A stretch of DNA of 64,000 nucleotides from Holtermannia corniformis (Eukaryota; Basidiomycota; Tremellomycetes; Holtermanniales): the NCBI GenBank assembly GCA_001599935.1, contig BCIJ01000009.1:238226-302225 (forward strand), written 5' to 3'. Below are positions 10,286-20,600 of the stretch, piece by piece. Positions within the stretch are counted from its first letter, which is position 1. The number at the start of each line of letters is the position of its first letter. The translations under genes and the position numbers were made by a program. The notes beneath the pieces are model-generated. The model saw only the letters and a program-made list of their open reading frames with translations. It ran no database searches and was not told where the DNA came from.

Positions 10286-11579
10286 GCCGGTCGGGTTCGA
10301 GAGCTTGAAGGGCCAGAGCGAGCTCGTGGCCTGCTTGAAGTTTGGCCCGCAAGTGGCAATCTCGTGCACGAGGTCTTCGACACAGATGATGCCAAACTTG
10401 CCGAGCTGCTTCTCAATGATCGAGTTGTCGGTGATGGGGATGCGCTGGCCGTCGACCTTGGCGTAGCCGCGCTTGTAGACGAGCTCCTTGATCGCCTTGA
10501 GGTTGGGCTCACTGCGAGTGGATCAGCACGGTTGCACACACGGTGAGAGCGCGACTGACCCGTAGGTGACGTAGGGCTCGACGAGGCGGAGCATTTGCTG
10601 GGTAGCCTTGGTCAGGCGGACAAAGACACCGTTGTTGATCTGGAGGAGACGAAGGAGTTGCATGATCTTGCGGGGCTTGGGTGCAATCTTGGAGATACTG
10701 CACTGTGTCAGATCGGGAACGACCGTGCTGGATCTCGACGGTACTCACCCACGGAGACGGACAACGAACACGACCTTGGACTGGGCAGGGACGTAGAAGT
10801 CACCAGTCTTCCGGGCCTCACGCTTGAGGCGGATCTCCTCCTTCTCCTTGGCGAGGTACTCCTTGACGTACTCGTCGGCGCGCTTGAAGATGACCTTGCG
10901 CTTCGACTTGGCGGCCTGTCGCGCGTCAGCAATCGTCCGAGACCGAGATGAACAAGAGGGAAGGAAAGGGTAAAGAGATCAGCCCCGAAAGATGGTTAAT
11001 TGACAGGCAGCCTCGTCTTTTGCAAGACTAGCCGATAGAGACGAAGGGTCGTCCAAGCTTTGCATCATTCGCGTTTTGTAACGAAGTGGAAGAGAGGGTG
11101 AAGCAAGAGCAAGATCAGATAGGTAGCTCACCTTGCGAGCCTCGGTAGCCTTGGCCAACTTCTCCTCACGGGTCTTGTCGTTGGACCGGCGCTTCTTGAG
11201 CAGGGTCTCGGGGACCGCGACTTGCTGCAGAGATGTCAGTCAAGCTCTTACGATGTGGAGCGGCATGGAGATGGGAAGAGGTTCACTAGGAAGGCGGTCG
11301 AGTCGCAACAAGAAGTCGTGCTTTGGGTTGACCGCACGGATCGACCGGACTCGAGACGTCTCCAAGACAGAGCGACCTCGAGTGGCGTCTCCCAGCGAGT
11401 GCCGAGTCACCCGGCAAGCGACATGCTCTGGCCCCTCCAAGCCCTCCTTGTCGAGCTCCACCCAATCTCCAATCCCAATTAAACACAACACGAACCTCGG
11501 CAGTAGGGACGCTAAACCATCGTCAGTCCTCCCGTGCACATCCACTACACCACTAGACTCACCTGGTCGAGGCAGCCAT
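10190..11579 (-). CDS. RPL7: 60S ribosomal protein L7 (uL30)
   Basis: Structural protein of the large ribosomal subunit. Six exons (11579-11563, 11511-11496, 11224-11132, 10915-10749, 10697-10560, 10511-10190) give 250 residues, the normal length. Clear family segments are [45 protein letters not shown], and a C-terminus ending in LIHQMV. The first two coding exons are only 17 and 16 bases. Introns 2 (271 bases) and 3 (216 bases) are far longer than the genome norm, as often seen in ribosomal protein genes; intron 3 carries a C/D snoRNA. Confidence 0.97.
10975..11073 (-). ncRNA. Intronic C/D-box snoRNA, snR39b-like
   Basis: Lies in intron 3 of RPL7, same strand. A box C-like ATGATGC is at 11068-11062 (6 of 7 matches to RUGAUGA) and box D CTGA at 10982-10979. 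Directly before box D is the guide ACCATCTTTCGGG, complementary over 13 bases to the CCCGAAAGATGGT segment of fungal 25S rRNA. Counting five nucleotides from box D points to the G of CCCG, the position corresponding to yeast Gm805 (snR39b). In yeast the neighbouring Am807 guides snR39 and snR59 sit in RPL7 introns. The terminal stem is weak, so the exact ends are approximate. Confidence 0.75.
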
Positions 11580-12207
11580 TTTGAAGATCTTGTCGTGAGT
11601 AAGAGAAGGATCTCTCGTGACTCGACCTCTGCGAAATCCTGCGGTGCGAGCGGCAGGCCGGGCAGGGCGGGGCAGCGGGAGCAAAAATGGTAGGGTGGGT
11701 CAAAGACGGTTGAGCGTGTGGCACTCGGCGGTCAAAGGTGGCGCGCGCTCTTAACGCCTATAGGCAAAAGTGGCACTTGGGAGCGAGTGCAGTGTGGCAA
11801 CCGGGTGCTGCGACGGCGATCGGAGGTCGTAGGATGACAGCAGTCGTCACAATGCTAGCTGCATACGTCGCACGGTAGAACCAGAGTACCATATACATGA
11901 ATAAAGAGGCAGATCGACATGGATCGTCGCCGAGCGAAGCACGACATGTATCCTCTATTGTCACTGCACCAACCTGCATGTGCGCATTCGACGTCCCCAT
12001 CCTGATCAGCGCGTCATGGCATTGAGTACACCTTGGTCCAGCAGCACCACGGATCGTTCCCAGTCATCCGTGCAACTCTCATGCGGCGGTCAGTCTGAAG
12101 CGCACACGCGTATGTGACAAGGCGGCATGCGATGGATCGGCATGCTAGCGATAAAAGTACAGGGTCCCCGGCGTCCTCTCTGCCCTCGCTCGTGTCGCGT
12201 CGCGCGT
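11580..12207. promoter_or_regulatory. RPL7 promoter and RPL27 downstream region
   Basis: About 630 bases between two co-directional ribosomal protein genes. I see no convincing gene. Short reading frames on both strands lack motifs. No CACGTG element is present, unlike in front of RPL27 and RPLP1. Confidence 0.4.
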
Positions 12208-13403
12208 CTAGAAGCGGAGCTTGGTGAAGACTGGGTGGGTGTGAGCAGTAATTCTTCGATTGGACCGAGTGCAGGAGCTAGAGCGAAGCTCGTCAAGCAA
12301 ACTGCTAGGCGCCGATCACAGACGCTGGCGACATCCGTGGTCAAAGCCACAGAAGCCCGCCGCGGTGCTGGAATGTGCCATCCACAGCGATACAAGCTGA
12401 ACCCAGCTTCCGCACCCAGCCCCGCAAACCAACTCACACCACCTGTTGCTGCCCTTGGCATACCTCTCCTCAAAGTGCTTCTTGATCGCCTTCTTGGCAT
12501 CCTCACGCTGGGTTGGCTCCTTGAACGTCTCGGCCGAGACAGCGCCCTTGAGGCTCTCGAGCTCGAGAGCGTAACGCGTGGGGAGCAGGTGCGAGTAGTT
12601 GACAACCTTGATGAACGGCTTGACCTTTGAGCGCTTGGCGACGCGCTTCTTGCCCATCGACTTGGTCACCTTGAGCGGGTAGCTAGGGGTGGGATCAGCG
12701 TGGTGCAAGATGGGCGGCTGCTTTCTGAGAGTATATGCGGCGATTGTCAAGACAGCGCGTAGTACAGCACGACCATTCCAAACATGGCTGCTCCGATCTC
12801 TTTGACCTCGCCGCAATAGCCCGCGATATTGCAGCACAACGACTCACCGCTCGATGCCGGCGACAATGGCGTGGGGGTAGGGCCGCTCCTTGGTCCCGTC
12901 GTCGAGCTGCTTGATGACGACAACCTTCTTGCCAGCCTGACGGCCAGAGAGGACGACGGCAACCTTGCCGGGCTTGTAGACTGTGAGACAGAGATCAGTA
13001 CTGTGCATGGTGATATAGCGTTGGCGGGTAGAGAATGGCAGGGAAGAGGAAGCGTCGATGCGCGCTGCTTGTTGGGCGAGTGATAAAGGCGCGACGGGTG
13101 TGCGGACGATGCGTCGGGTTGGCTAGATCCCGCAGCCAGCTCCTGCTCGGCGTGCTGGCGTGTTGCGACTGCCAGGCAGGAGCGGCAAGTGACCCTTGCT
13201 TGACCCTCCTTAATGTCGACTGGCTCCTCGACGGTGACTCCTCCCGACAGACACCGCTCAAGCAGCCACGACTGCAACGTCTATCCTCTCCTCTTGCCCA
13301 ATCTCCTCATCGGCCATGTCGTATCGCAAAGCATGACTCACCTGAACAAGGCGTCAGCACTCATTCGACATTGTCACACAACGACCAACTCACTCTTAAC
13401 CAT
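12208..13403 (-). CDS. RPL27: 60S ribosomal protein L27 (eL27)
   Basis: Large-subunit ribosomal protein. Four coding exons (13403-13394, 12980-12848, 12682-12438, 12230-12208) give exactly 136 residues, the family length. Motifs are [20 protein letters not shown] at the start, [40 protein letters not shown], and a C-terminus ending NRWFFTKLRF. Exon 1 codes only ten bases. Intron 1 is 413 bases long and contains a TTCAG|GTGAGT junction 52 bases in. The other introns are 165 and 207 bases. I looked for snoRNA boxes in these introns and found none that convinced me. The gene is divergent from SER3/33. Confidence 0.97.
13336..13348 (-). other. Candidate recursive (zero-length exon) splice site in RPL27 intron 1
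   Basis: Reading the minus strand from the exon 1 donor at 13393, a normal-looking 52-base intron ends at TTCAG (last base 13342) with a GTGCTGACG branch site before it. The next bases are GTGAGTCATG, a consensus donor. Nothing lies between acceptor and donor, which is the signature of a ratchet point. Confidence 0.5.
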
Positions 13404-13882
13404 CTGAATTGCAACAACGCAACATGGCACCCGGTCAGCGTCTCTCTTGTCGTCTGGTGCAGCCCGAGCGTGACCCACCTTGGTGTTTTGAGGTCGGTTA
13501 CCGGGGTGAGAAGGCCTGCTCGTCTCCGTCGACTCTGGCTGGCGCGCACCAGGATCCAGTTTCGCCCGATTTTCCAGACTGCGATTTAATCTGATTTACT
13601 CCCATTTCCCACTCGCCACGTGGCACTTTTCGTCTCACCCACGTGATCGCGCCGGTAACGCCATCGACAAAGGCAAAGTTCGGAATCGACAGCTTCAACT
13701 CGAGTCAGGTTCAGAGCTCAACGAGTCGGTCACACCAGCACCACTTCACACAGCAACCGGACAGCAGTAGCATCACTATTCAACAGAACACCAGCCATCT
13801 TGCTTGCATCTTGCACAGACCCCGCACAGCCCACACAAGGATCTGCCAACCGACCGCCTCCCTGACCTAAACTTCGCACACC
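13404..13882. promoter_or_regulatory. Divergent promoter RPL27 / SER3-33 with two E-boxes
   Basis: No gene seen in these 479 bases. Two CACGTG palindromes lie at 13617-13622 (extended CCACGTGGCA) and 13640-13645. CACGTG is the core site of bHLH factors such as Cbf1. The extended form recurs upstream of NOP13 (57182-57187), with a partial match upstream of ATG13. Confidence 0.5.
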
Positions 13883-15669
13883 ATGTCGGGTCAAAACGAA
13901 CGCAGGGCCTCTGTTTCGGCCTCGAGCCCGCCTACCTTGTGCGTACGATCCACGTCGACAGCTTCAGGGGCCTGGCTGACATTGCAATGACTGCCAGTAT
14001 CCCTATCCCGCCAAACACTCGTAGCCTCGCGAGCGGCAGTGGCTTCCAAGCAGGCTCACCCCCCAACTATGCGACCTCGCCAGGTCAAGGCTTTGTACGT
14101 TGCGTCGATGAGCAGTACCGCGGCTGACGCTACTAGTCCTCGTTTTCACCCAACCAGATGGGCACCTCGCCCCTGGCCAACCGGTTGCGCCAGACTTCAA
14201 CCGCGCGTGCCCTCCACGCCTTCCTACCACCTTCGTTCCCAGCGGGTGAATCAACCGAACAGCATCAACAAAAGGGTGCGCTCCGCATCCTCTTGCTTGA
14301 AAACATCTCGCTCGAAGCCCGTGACTCGCTCGTCGCGGCCGGCTACGAGGTTTGTACTCGACCGGAAAACTGTCCGGACAGTGTCTGTGCTGACACTTGC
14401 TCCAGGTCGACCACTTTACTAAAGCGTTTAACGAGGAGGAGCTGATCCAAAAGCTACCGACTTACCACGCGATTGGGATCCGCTCAAAGACCAAGATCAC
14501 CGCCAAGGTGATCGCGGCCGCTCCCCAACTGCTGTCCATCGGTTGCTTCTGCATCGGCACCAACCAGGTCGACCTGACGGCCGCTGCCAAGGCCGGGATC
14601 GCCGTCTTCAACTCGCCATTTTCAAACTCGCGCTCGGTCGCCGAGCTCGTCATTGGCGAGATCATTGGTCTGTCGCGCCAGTTGTTCGACCGCGCCGCCG
14701 AGATGCGTGCCGGGATCTGGAACAAGGTCTCCAAGGGCTGCTGGGAGATTCGCGGCAAGACGATCGGTATCGTCGGCTACGGCCATATTGGCTCCCAGCT
14801 CTCGGTCCTCGCCGAGGCGTTCGGCATGCAAGTCATCTACTATGACATTGTGCCGATCATGCCGCTCGGATCCGCCCGTCAGGTCGAGACGCTCGAAGAG
14901 CTCATGGCCTCTGCGGACTTTATCACGCTCCATGTGCCCGAGCTGCCCGAGACGATTGACTTGATCAACGCCGAGATGCTCAGCCACGTCAAGCACGGAG
15001 CGTACCTCATCAACGACGCCCGCGGCAAGGTCGTCGACCTCAACGCGCTCTGTGACGCGCTCGAGTCGGGCGTCCTCGCCGGCGCGTGCATCGACGTCTT
15101 CCCGTCCGAGCCGGGATCCAACGGCGCAGGCTTCACTCAAGACCTCGGCCCGTTCATCCCGCGCCTTAGGCAGTTGAAGAACGTGGCGCTCACACCGCAC
15201 ATTGGCGGCTCGACCGAAGAGGCCCAGCGCCTGATCGGCGTCGAAGTCAGCACCGCGCTCACGCGCTACCTCAACACCGGCTCCACTACGGGCTGCGTCT
15301 CGCTCGCAGAGGTCGACCTACGTGTCATCTCGCAAGCAGACTTGCATATCCGGATCACGTATACGCACAAGAACGAGCCGGGAGCGCTACTCGACGTCAA
15401 CAAGATCTTGGGCAAGTACAACGTCGAAAAGCAATTCTCAGACACAAAGGGCTCGACTGGGTACGTTCTGCCCTGCAGCGCTTCCTTGACAAGACTGACA
15501 GCACGTGCAGCTACCTCATGTGCGACGTCTCGGGCGTCGGCGAAGAAGACGTCAAGGAGCTTTACTACCAGATCTCGGCCACTCGCGCAAACATCCTAAC
15601 CCGTCTCCTTTGTGCGTACAGCTTGCGTCTTGCCGTTTGGCGATCCAGACTGACGTCACGCCAGACTAA
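13883..15669 (+). CDS. SER3: D-3-phosphoglycerate dehydrogenase (Ser3/Ser33)
   Basis: Oxidises 3-phosphoglycerate to 3-phosphohydroxypyruvate with NAD+, the first step of serine synthesis, in the cytosol. Six exons give 508 residues. A short Ser-rich N-terminal extension precedes the catalytic core. Seen in the core are IGIRSKTKIT, IGCFCIGTNQVDL, FNSPFSNSRSVAELVIGEI, the Rossmann motif GIVGYGHIGSQL, and LTPHIGGSTEEAQ with the catalytic His. A C-terminal ACT domain follows (IRITYTHKNEPGALLDVN, EKQFSDTKGSTGY) and the protein ends in TRLLY like the yeast enzymes. The last intron (15612-15664) splits the final Tyr codon, so exon 6 is just ACTAA. The N-terminal exons before 14137 are less certain. 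Confidence 0.96.
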
Positions 15670-15792
15670 ACTGGAAAATGAGTCAATCATCTCATATGGG
15701 GTTGAGCCTCAACGCTCTGTTGTCTGACCATTTGGGGATGAAATAATCTTGTAGCTTCGATCACCGTCTCCCTGGTCTCCCGCTTAGAAATT
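15670..15792. other. Short spacer after SER3/33
   Basis: Downstream sequence of SER3/33. No feature seen. Confidence 0.4.
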
Positions 15793-15942
15793 ATGTCTTG
15801 GCTATACACGCGTGGACACGATTACGCCATTCCAGTGTTCGTTTACGTCGACCCAGAAGCTGGCTACGAGCTTGAAGCGCGTGCCCTGTGGGATGTTTAC
15901 GCAGGGAAGCTATCCTGCATCGAGCTAGTAGCCAAGATCTGA
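15793..15942 (+). CDS. Possible 49-residue orphan protein
   Basis: An ATG-to-stop frame starting MSWLYTRGHDY, with a hydrophobic strand (PVFVYVDPEAGYELEARAL) and an amphipathic end (CIELVAKI). It is too short for statistical support. It is listed because it opens a run of similarly tiny, strand-rich frames on the same strand up to 17614 in a region with no other genes. It may be one exon of a longer gene. Function unknown. Confidence 0.25.
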   Translation: MSWLYTRGHDYAIPVFVYVDPEAGYELEARALWDVYAGKLSCIELVAKI

Positions 15943-16133
15943 AAGGCTGCCTGCAGACAACGGTGGCGCGTACTCCAATCTGTTAATGTCATGATCCGAG
16001 AGTACATCAGGCGGTGCACGCTCATCTAATTGTTGACGATCCTTTTACATATAGCCACCGCCGGTCGGAGCTCGCCGCGCACGTACGTATATATTCGTGC
16101 GCTTCCCTAGCGCCATCAATCGGATCAGCCACC

Positions 16134-16361
16134 ATGAGCGCGATTGCCTATTCTTACGTAGACTACACCAACCCGATTTCGGGGTCCACGTTCCAAGCCC
16201 GTACGCAAACTTGGCATGGCGACCATGTCATAACCCGCATCGTACAGAAATGTGTCAATGGCGACTTCGAAGTGGCGATCAGTAGCTCTGCGCTGTCTCA
16301 AACAGAGCTAGAGACCAAATGTCGTGAAAATGAGCGCGATCAATACGGTCGCCCCAAGTGA
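16134..16361 (+). CDS. Orphan small protein (75 aa), member B of a local family
   Basis: Intronless, 75 residues, ATG in a favourable CCACCATGAG context. Contains GSTFQARTQTW, then VITRIVQKCVNG, the strand DFEVAISS and a charged helix (QTELETKCRENERDQ). The next small gene has GKTFQYR and later WTYISS in the same order, which suggests common descent. No signal peptide or membrane segment. I do not recognise a family. Length and predicted order equal those of the minus-strand gene at 3856-4083. Confidence 0.5.
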   Translation: MSAIAYSYVDYTNPISGSTFQARTQTWHGDHVITRIVQKCVNGDFEVAISSSALSQTELETKCRENERDQYGRPK

Positions 16362-16759
16362 TCGGTCTTGGCTTTGAACACCGCGTAGTCATTATGTACA
16401 TGGGAGTTACTTTTGGAGCCATCGAGCTGTACGATCTTACATGCCACTGGGCGCAGTGGCCACTGGGCTGCACTGGACAGCGAAGCTGCGTCAAAGTTGA
16501 CATGGCCGACCGTTATGCCACCAGTATGACTTGATTCACCGCAACAAGTGCTATACCAGAGTCTAAAGGAAGCATGCCCTTTCATCGGCAGCTGACATCG
16601 GTCATGAGCAAAAGGTAAACCACCTTTCTGCAAGCCTGTCAGTTCTGCAAACAAAGGGAGGCTGGCTGGCGGACGGATCAGCACTGCTGCGGACTTGAGA
16701 AATGCTTGCATACATAAAGCCCGTTCGTACTTGCGAGACTCCCTGCCTCAGCGAGTAAC
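16362..16759. other. Spacer inside the small-gene cluster
   Basis: A 123-codon frame on the minus strand overlaps this stretch (16340-16711). It has no motif and covers the end of the gene at 16134-16361, so I do not call it. Otherwise only the likely promoter of the next small gene. Confidence 0.3.
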
Positions 16760-17115
16760 ATGTCAAGCGCCTCGTCAGCATCTCCAGGTGTGACGGCATG
16801 GGTGTCCAGTCCCTACCGCTGCCCTAAAAAGGTCAATATCGAGTGTTACTCATAACACTCGATCTGGACATATTCTGACATGACTACCACACGGCCGGAG
16901 TCGTGACACCAGGTTGGACCCTACTCATCGAGGAAGGCAAGACCTTTCAGTACCGCATCATTGACACGGCGAAAGGTATATACACTGATCTGCAACAGCA
17001 TTGTAACTCTGGCTGGACCTATATCAGTAGTGAACCCGGGGAACGAAGCGAGGTAGCGATCCGCAGTATGTGCCACACTCGAGGGGTAACAGAGGTTGGA
17101 CATCCCCAGTACTGA
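16760..17115 (+). CDS. Orphan small protein, member C of a local family (5' end unresolved)
   Basis: The coding part from about 16905 to 17115 reads GWTLLIEEGKTFQYRIIDT, then AKGIYTDLQQHCNSGWTYIS and a charged tail ending GHPQY. It has no in-frame ATG, so an upstream exon is needed. The best candidate starts at the ATG at 16760 (MSSASSASP) with a donor near 16788 and an acceptor before 16911, but other joins are possible. Shared features with B are G-[SK]-TFQ-x-R, a Cys and ISS. With D it shares an AKG segment and a W-T-[LY]-I-[TS]-S strand. Confidence 0.35.
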
Positions 17116-17395
17116 GCGAGTAGCGCTCTGCCTTCCAGCGGCCGTCATCTAGACTCTGCTGCGCTCCTGCGATGCAGAAGAAACTTCCCTTGTGGGGCTT
17201 GGCGACTGTCCCTCGCACTGCATCGCCTCCTGCCCCATTGCGCATCAGGTACCGCGGTCTTACTTTGTACTGTTCCCGCGCTGTCTGCTTGTGCTTGCGC
17301 CTTCCTTCGGAAGACTTCCCGAAGGAAGGCGACTTACGGGCTATAAGACGATCCTCTCATCTGTCAAATGCTACCGGCGAGCGTGCTTGAGCAGT
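17116..17395. promoter_or_regulatory. Upstream region of small gene D
   Basis: No gene seen. An inverted repeat at about 17305-17330 (CTTCCTTCGG then CCGAAGGAAG) can form a hairpin and may mark the 3' end of gene C. Confidence 0.3.
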
Positions 17396-17614
17396 ATGAC
17401 CGACCAGATAGAATTTAACATTGACGCTGAGCGTTACTTGATCACTACATTCTCACAAGCGAAGAAAGGACAATTGAGCATTCTTTACAGAAGCGAAGAT
17501 GGAAAATGGACGCTGATCACGTCGGTTGATGGTCGAATGACCAAGGATCAAGCCCGTGACAAGATAGAAGAACTGAAACATCTGGCCCCCTCGGCTCCCC
17601 GTTTGGTCAAGTGA
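17396..17614 (+). CDS. Orphan small protein (72 aa), member D of a local family
   Basis: Intronless, 72 residues, starting MTDQIEFNIDAERYLITTF. Then come AKKGQLSILYRSEDGKWTLI, a turn, and the amphipathic helix TKDQARDKIEELKHLAP. The layout strand-DG-strand-helix matches members A to C, closest to C. Soluble, no signal peptide. It converges with the large gene at 17646-22469, stops about 30 bases apart. Function unknown. Confidence 0.5.
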   Translation: MTDQIEFNIDAERYLITTFSQAKKGQLSILYRSEDGKWTLITSVDGRMTKDQARDKIEELKHLAPSAPRLVK

Positions 17615-17645
17615 TGAGTCAGATGTACTTCACCCATCACATGCA

Positions 17646-20600
17646 TCAGGCTTCATTTGATACAAAGGACAATTTGCTCTGCCCGTTGACACCCCTGAGC
17701 AACTGACCACCAATCGGCGCAACCCAGCGATGTTTCTGCTCAAAGAACTTGCGTAACAGATCGAGGCGGACCGACGTGTGATACAACCGCATTTTGATAG
17801 CCGACATTGGCATGTTCTCACCCTTGTTATCGGCTGAAAGAAGATGAGGAGCGGTACAGGAGCAATCTTAAAAACGTACCGATTCGACTTTGGAGTTTAT
17901 TGATCTTGCGCCGCAGCAAATCGACTCTGCTAACGCCACTCTTGGAATCGTCTTTGTCTGTCTGCTTGACCTTTGGAATAAGGTCGTCGGGACTGTTGAG
18001 GGCTTCGATAAGAAGCCCGGTCAAAGCACGCGCGGTGGCGACATTGTGATCGGATGATTTGATGAGAGTGTTGAGAGGTTGTATTTGATGCCATACAATA
18101 TCGGCCGACGGCGCAGTTACAAAGTCGACCTGAGTACTCGCTTCAGCACAGCACCACTGCAGTATGACTTGAATCACCTCCCCAACCTGATCTGCAGGGT
18201 ACAGTAGTAACAATGACAGCCATCGACTCAGACGACGGCCCGCCTCGGTATTGCGCCCGGGAACGAGCGCTGCAGCTGCGCGCACTTGTACGCCAAACAT
18301 CTTGAAAGTCTCATACAGTTGCTGGCATATGTGCCATTGCTGCCGCGGAAATTGTCAGTTGCTTAGACGTGTCGTGTCATACAGACTCACTTGATCCACC
18401 GGGCACACCTGCAGGGCTTCATCGAAGCACTTTGTAATGGTGCGGCGCAGCTGCATGTTGGTTGTCCGATCCATCGCGAGCTCAGTCAAAATGTAGATGA
18501 TGCTGCCGGCTTCATTGGCCTCGAGCCAGCCATGCCTGACGGGTCTCAGTGTCAAGGACCGGTTACATTGACACGACGTACCGGAACGATATCGTGATCA
18601 GCTTCACCCAGACCGTCATGGCGGCGTCACGCCTGAAAGACTCCATTGCGTAAGTTGAGGTATCAGCGCTTATCGCCGTGTCCACGATCGCAGCGCCGAA
18701 TGAAATGGCGGCACGTCGAAGCACTTGCAACATGGTTGCTGAGTCGCAGAAAGGGTGTGTATCAGAGGTAGTAAGGATCCGCGATAAGGCATTGGAGGAG
18801 GCGAATGCAAGACCTGTGTCGCGCGAAAGGGTTGCTGTGACAGCAATCAATGTTGGTCCCTCCCGCACGCGTTGTACTGACCACACTCGAACAGCCATTT
18901 CGACACTGCACACAGACTTTCAGTTCCGACAAGTCCCGCCTCAATCATGCCTCCGTCGAGAAGACCGATGAGTCTCGGAACATCTGAACTCAATCAGTCG
19001 TAGCGCATTGCGGCTCACTGTAGCCCACCCTGAGATTGGCTCGCTTCGCAAATCATACCGAGCAGACTGTTAGTATCAAAGTCGGGCAGGCTCGGCTCGC
19101 CAGCCTGCAGTTCGTGAGTTGGTCTTCTTAATAGATACGCGAAACAGACCTGTTGGACCCCGTCGAGAACCCAGAAGCCTGGCCAATCTTCGATGCCACC
19201 ACCTACGCCTCCTGAAGTCTTTGTAGCCTCGACATCACCCATCACTGGGCCGAGCACCTCCTGCACGAGGGCAGCATTGTCTCCGAGCAACTCGTGCATT
19301 TGCGTTTCGGACATCTTGATGTCGATTTCAGAAGGCGAGCCTGTGGGCGAACAAGCTTGTCCGGACACTGGCGTCGGGTACGGCACAGAGCTGTGAGCGT
19401 CGAGGCGAAGTCTTTTGCTTGGAGACTCGTTGGGTACTGAGCCTTCTCCGAGTTTGCGACCATTGGAAGTCTGCTCGGCTCTTGCTAGGATCCGCTCTCG
19501 TTCTTCAGTCGTGTCGCCGGCCTTGCGCTTCCTTTCAATCTGTTTGAGTAGACTAGCCAGCTCCTTGTCGGCCTTGGTCTGACGCAACGGTAGTGGCTCA
19601 GGCTCGGGCGACATGCTTGCCGATGGGGTCGCGCTAGCATGAAGTCGTGTTGAACGACGCGTGGGAGCTTTAGCACTGCACGGCTGGTCAGCGGACACGC
19701 CGGGTATCCACTCGACGCACAGTGTTTCCAGCTCGTCCTCTTCGTCAGGCGACAAAGCATCATTGTCGTCCACTTCCTCTTGGCGCCGCAAGGCCTCCGT
19801 CTTTGCACGAGCTTCTGCATCTCGCTTTGCTTCAGCCTCAGCTTCGGCGATCGCATTCTGTCTGATGCGCTGGCGTAATGCCTCGACACGCGCGGTTTGA
19901 CGGTTGGCATCCGCGTCGTCTCTTGCTTGGGTGTCCGCATGATGCTGGCCAAGTCCTTGAAGTTTGACTGGAGAGAGCGACCGAGTCGGGCTGTCGGCAC
20001 GCGAGGGCGCAGGCACATCCGCTATATCGCCAGCAGGGCTCGCCTGAACTAGTGGCTTTGTCATCGTCTCTTCAGCCGCCAGATCAGGGAATTCAAAGTC
20101 GGCGAAATCATCCTGGCGGCACGTCAGCTGGCGTCGCAAATATTTCCATCCAGCGCACCACCTCAATGTCCTCCTCGACTCCAGCGGCTGTTTCAATTGG
20201 CTGACACATGGGCGCGACCTTGTTACCACACGCCATATCCGCCCACAGCAGCCGCTCGCCCTCGACCGAGCTGGGCACCGTCTTGTCATCCTTCAGCCGT
20301 TTCCGGGCCGATGTCGTGAGCTGTACAAAGACACGATCGGTCGTAGAATCAGTGGAACCGGATCGGCTCAGACGCAGCCGGGATGGGAGGGGCGTGAGTG
20401 GACTAGAGAATGTTGCAGTGTTGCGTTTGCGCCGGGGGGTCGTTATGGCCTGTCTGTTCAGCGAAGGGTGGCCAATGCTGTCGAGACTCCCACTAGGGGT
20501 GGGTTTCTTCCTACGCGCCTGGGGTGACGCCTTTGACATGGATAAGTATTTAACACACAGTAGCGTCCACTTACGGTCAATGCTCGGCTAGAGCTGCGCC

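Noticed and set aside
10975..11073. RPL7 intronic snoRNA as the Am807 guide (snR39/snR59)
   Set aside because: The four G residues before box D place the D+5 nucleotide on the G two positions upstream, so the snR39b register fits better.
11225..11495. RPL7 intron 2 and the RPL27 introns as further snoRNA hosts
   Set aside because: They are long enough, but I found no box C/D pair or convincing H/ACA layout with a match to rRNA.
16340..16711. Minus-strand 123-codon frame in the small-gene cluster
   Set aside because: Covers the end of the better supported gene at 16134-16361 on the other strand and shows no motif.
19015..19058. Ending the large minus-strand gene at a stop at 19015 and starting a new gene near 18950
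   Set aside because: A donor GTATGA at 19058 and acceptor at 18984 join two helical segments in phase, and no good ATG starts the second part. Kept as the alternative model.
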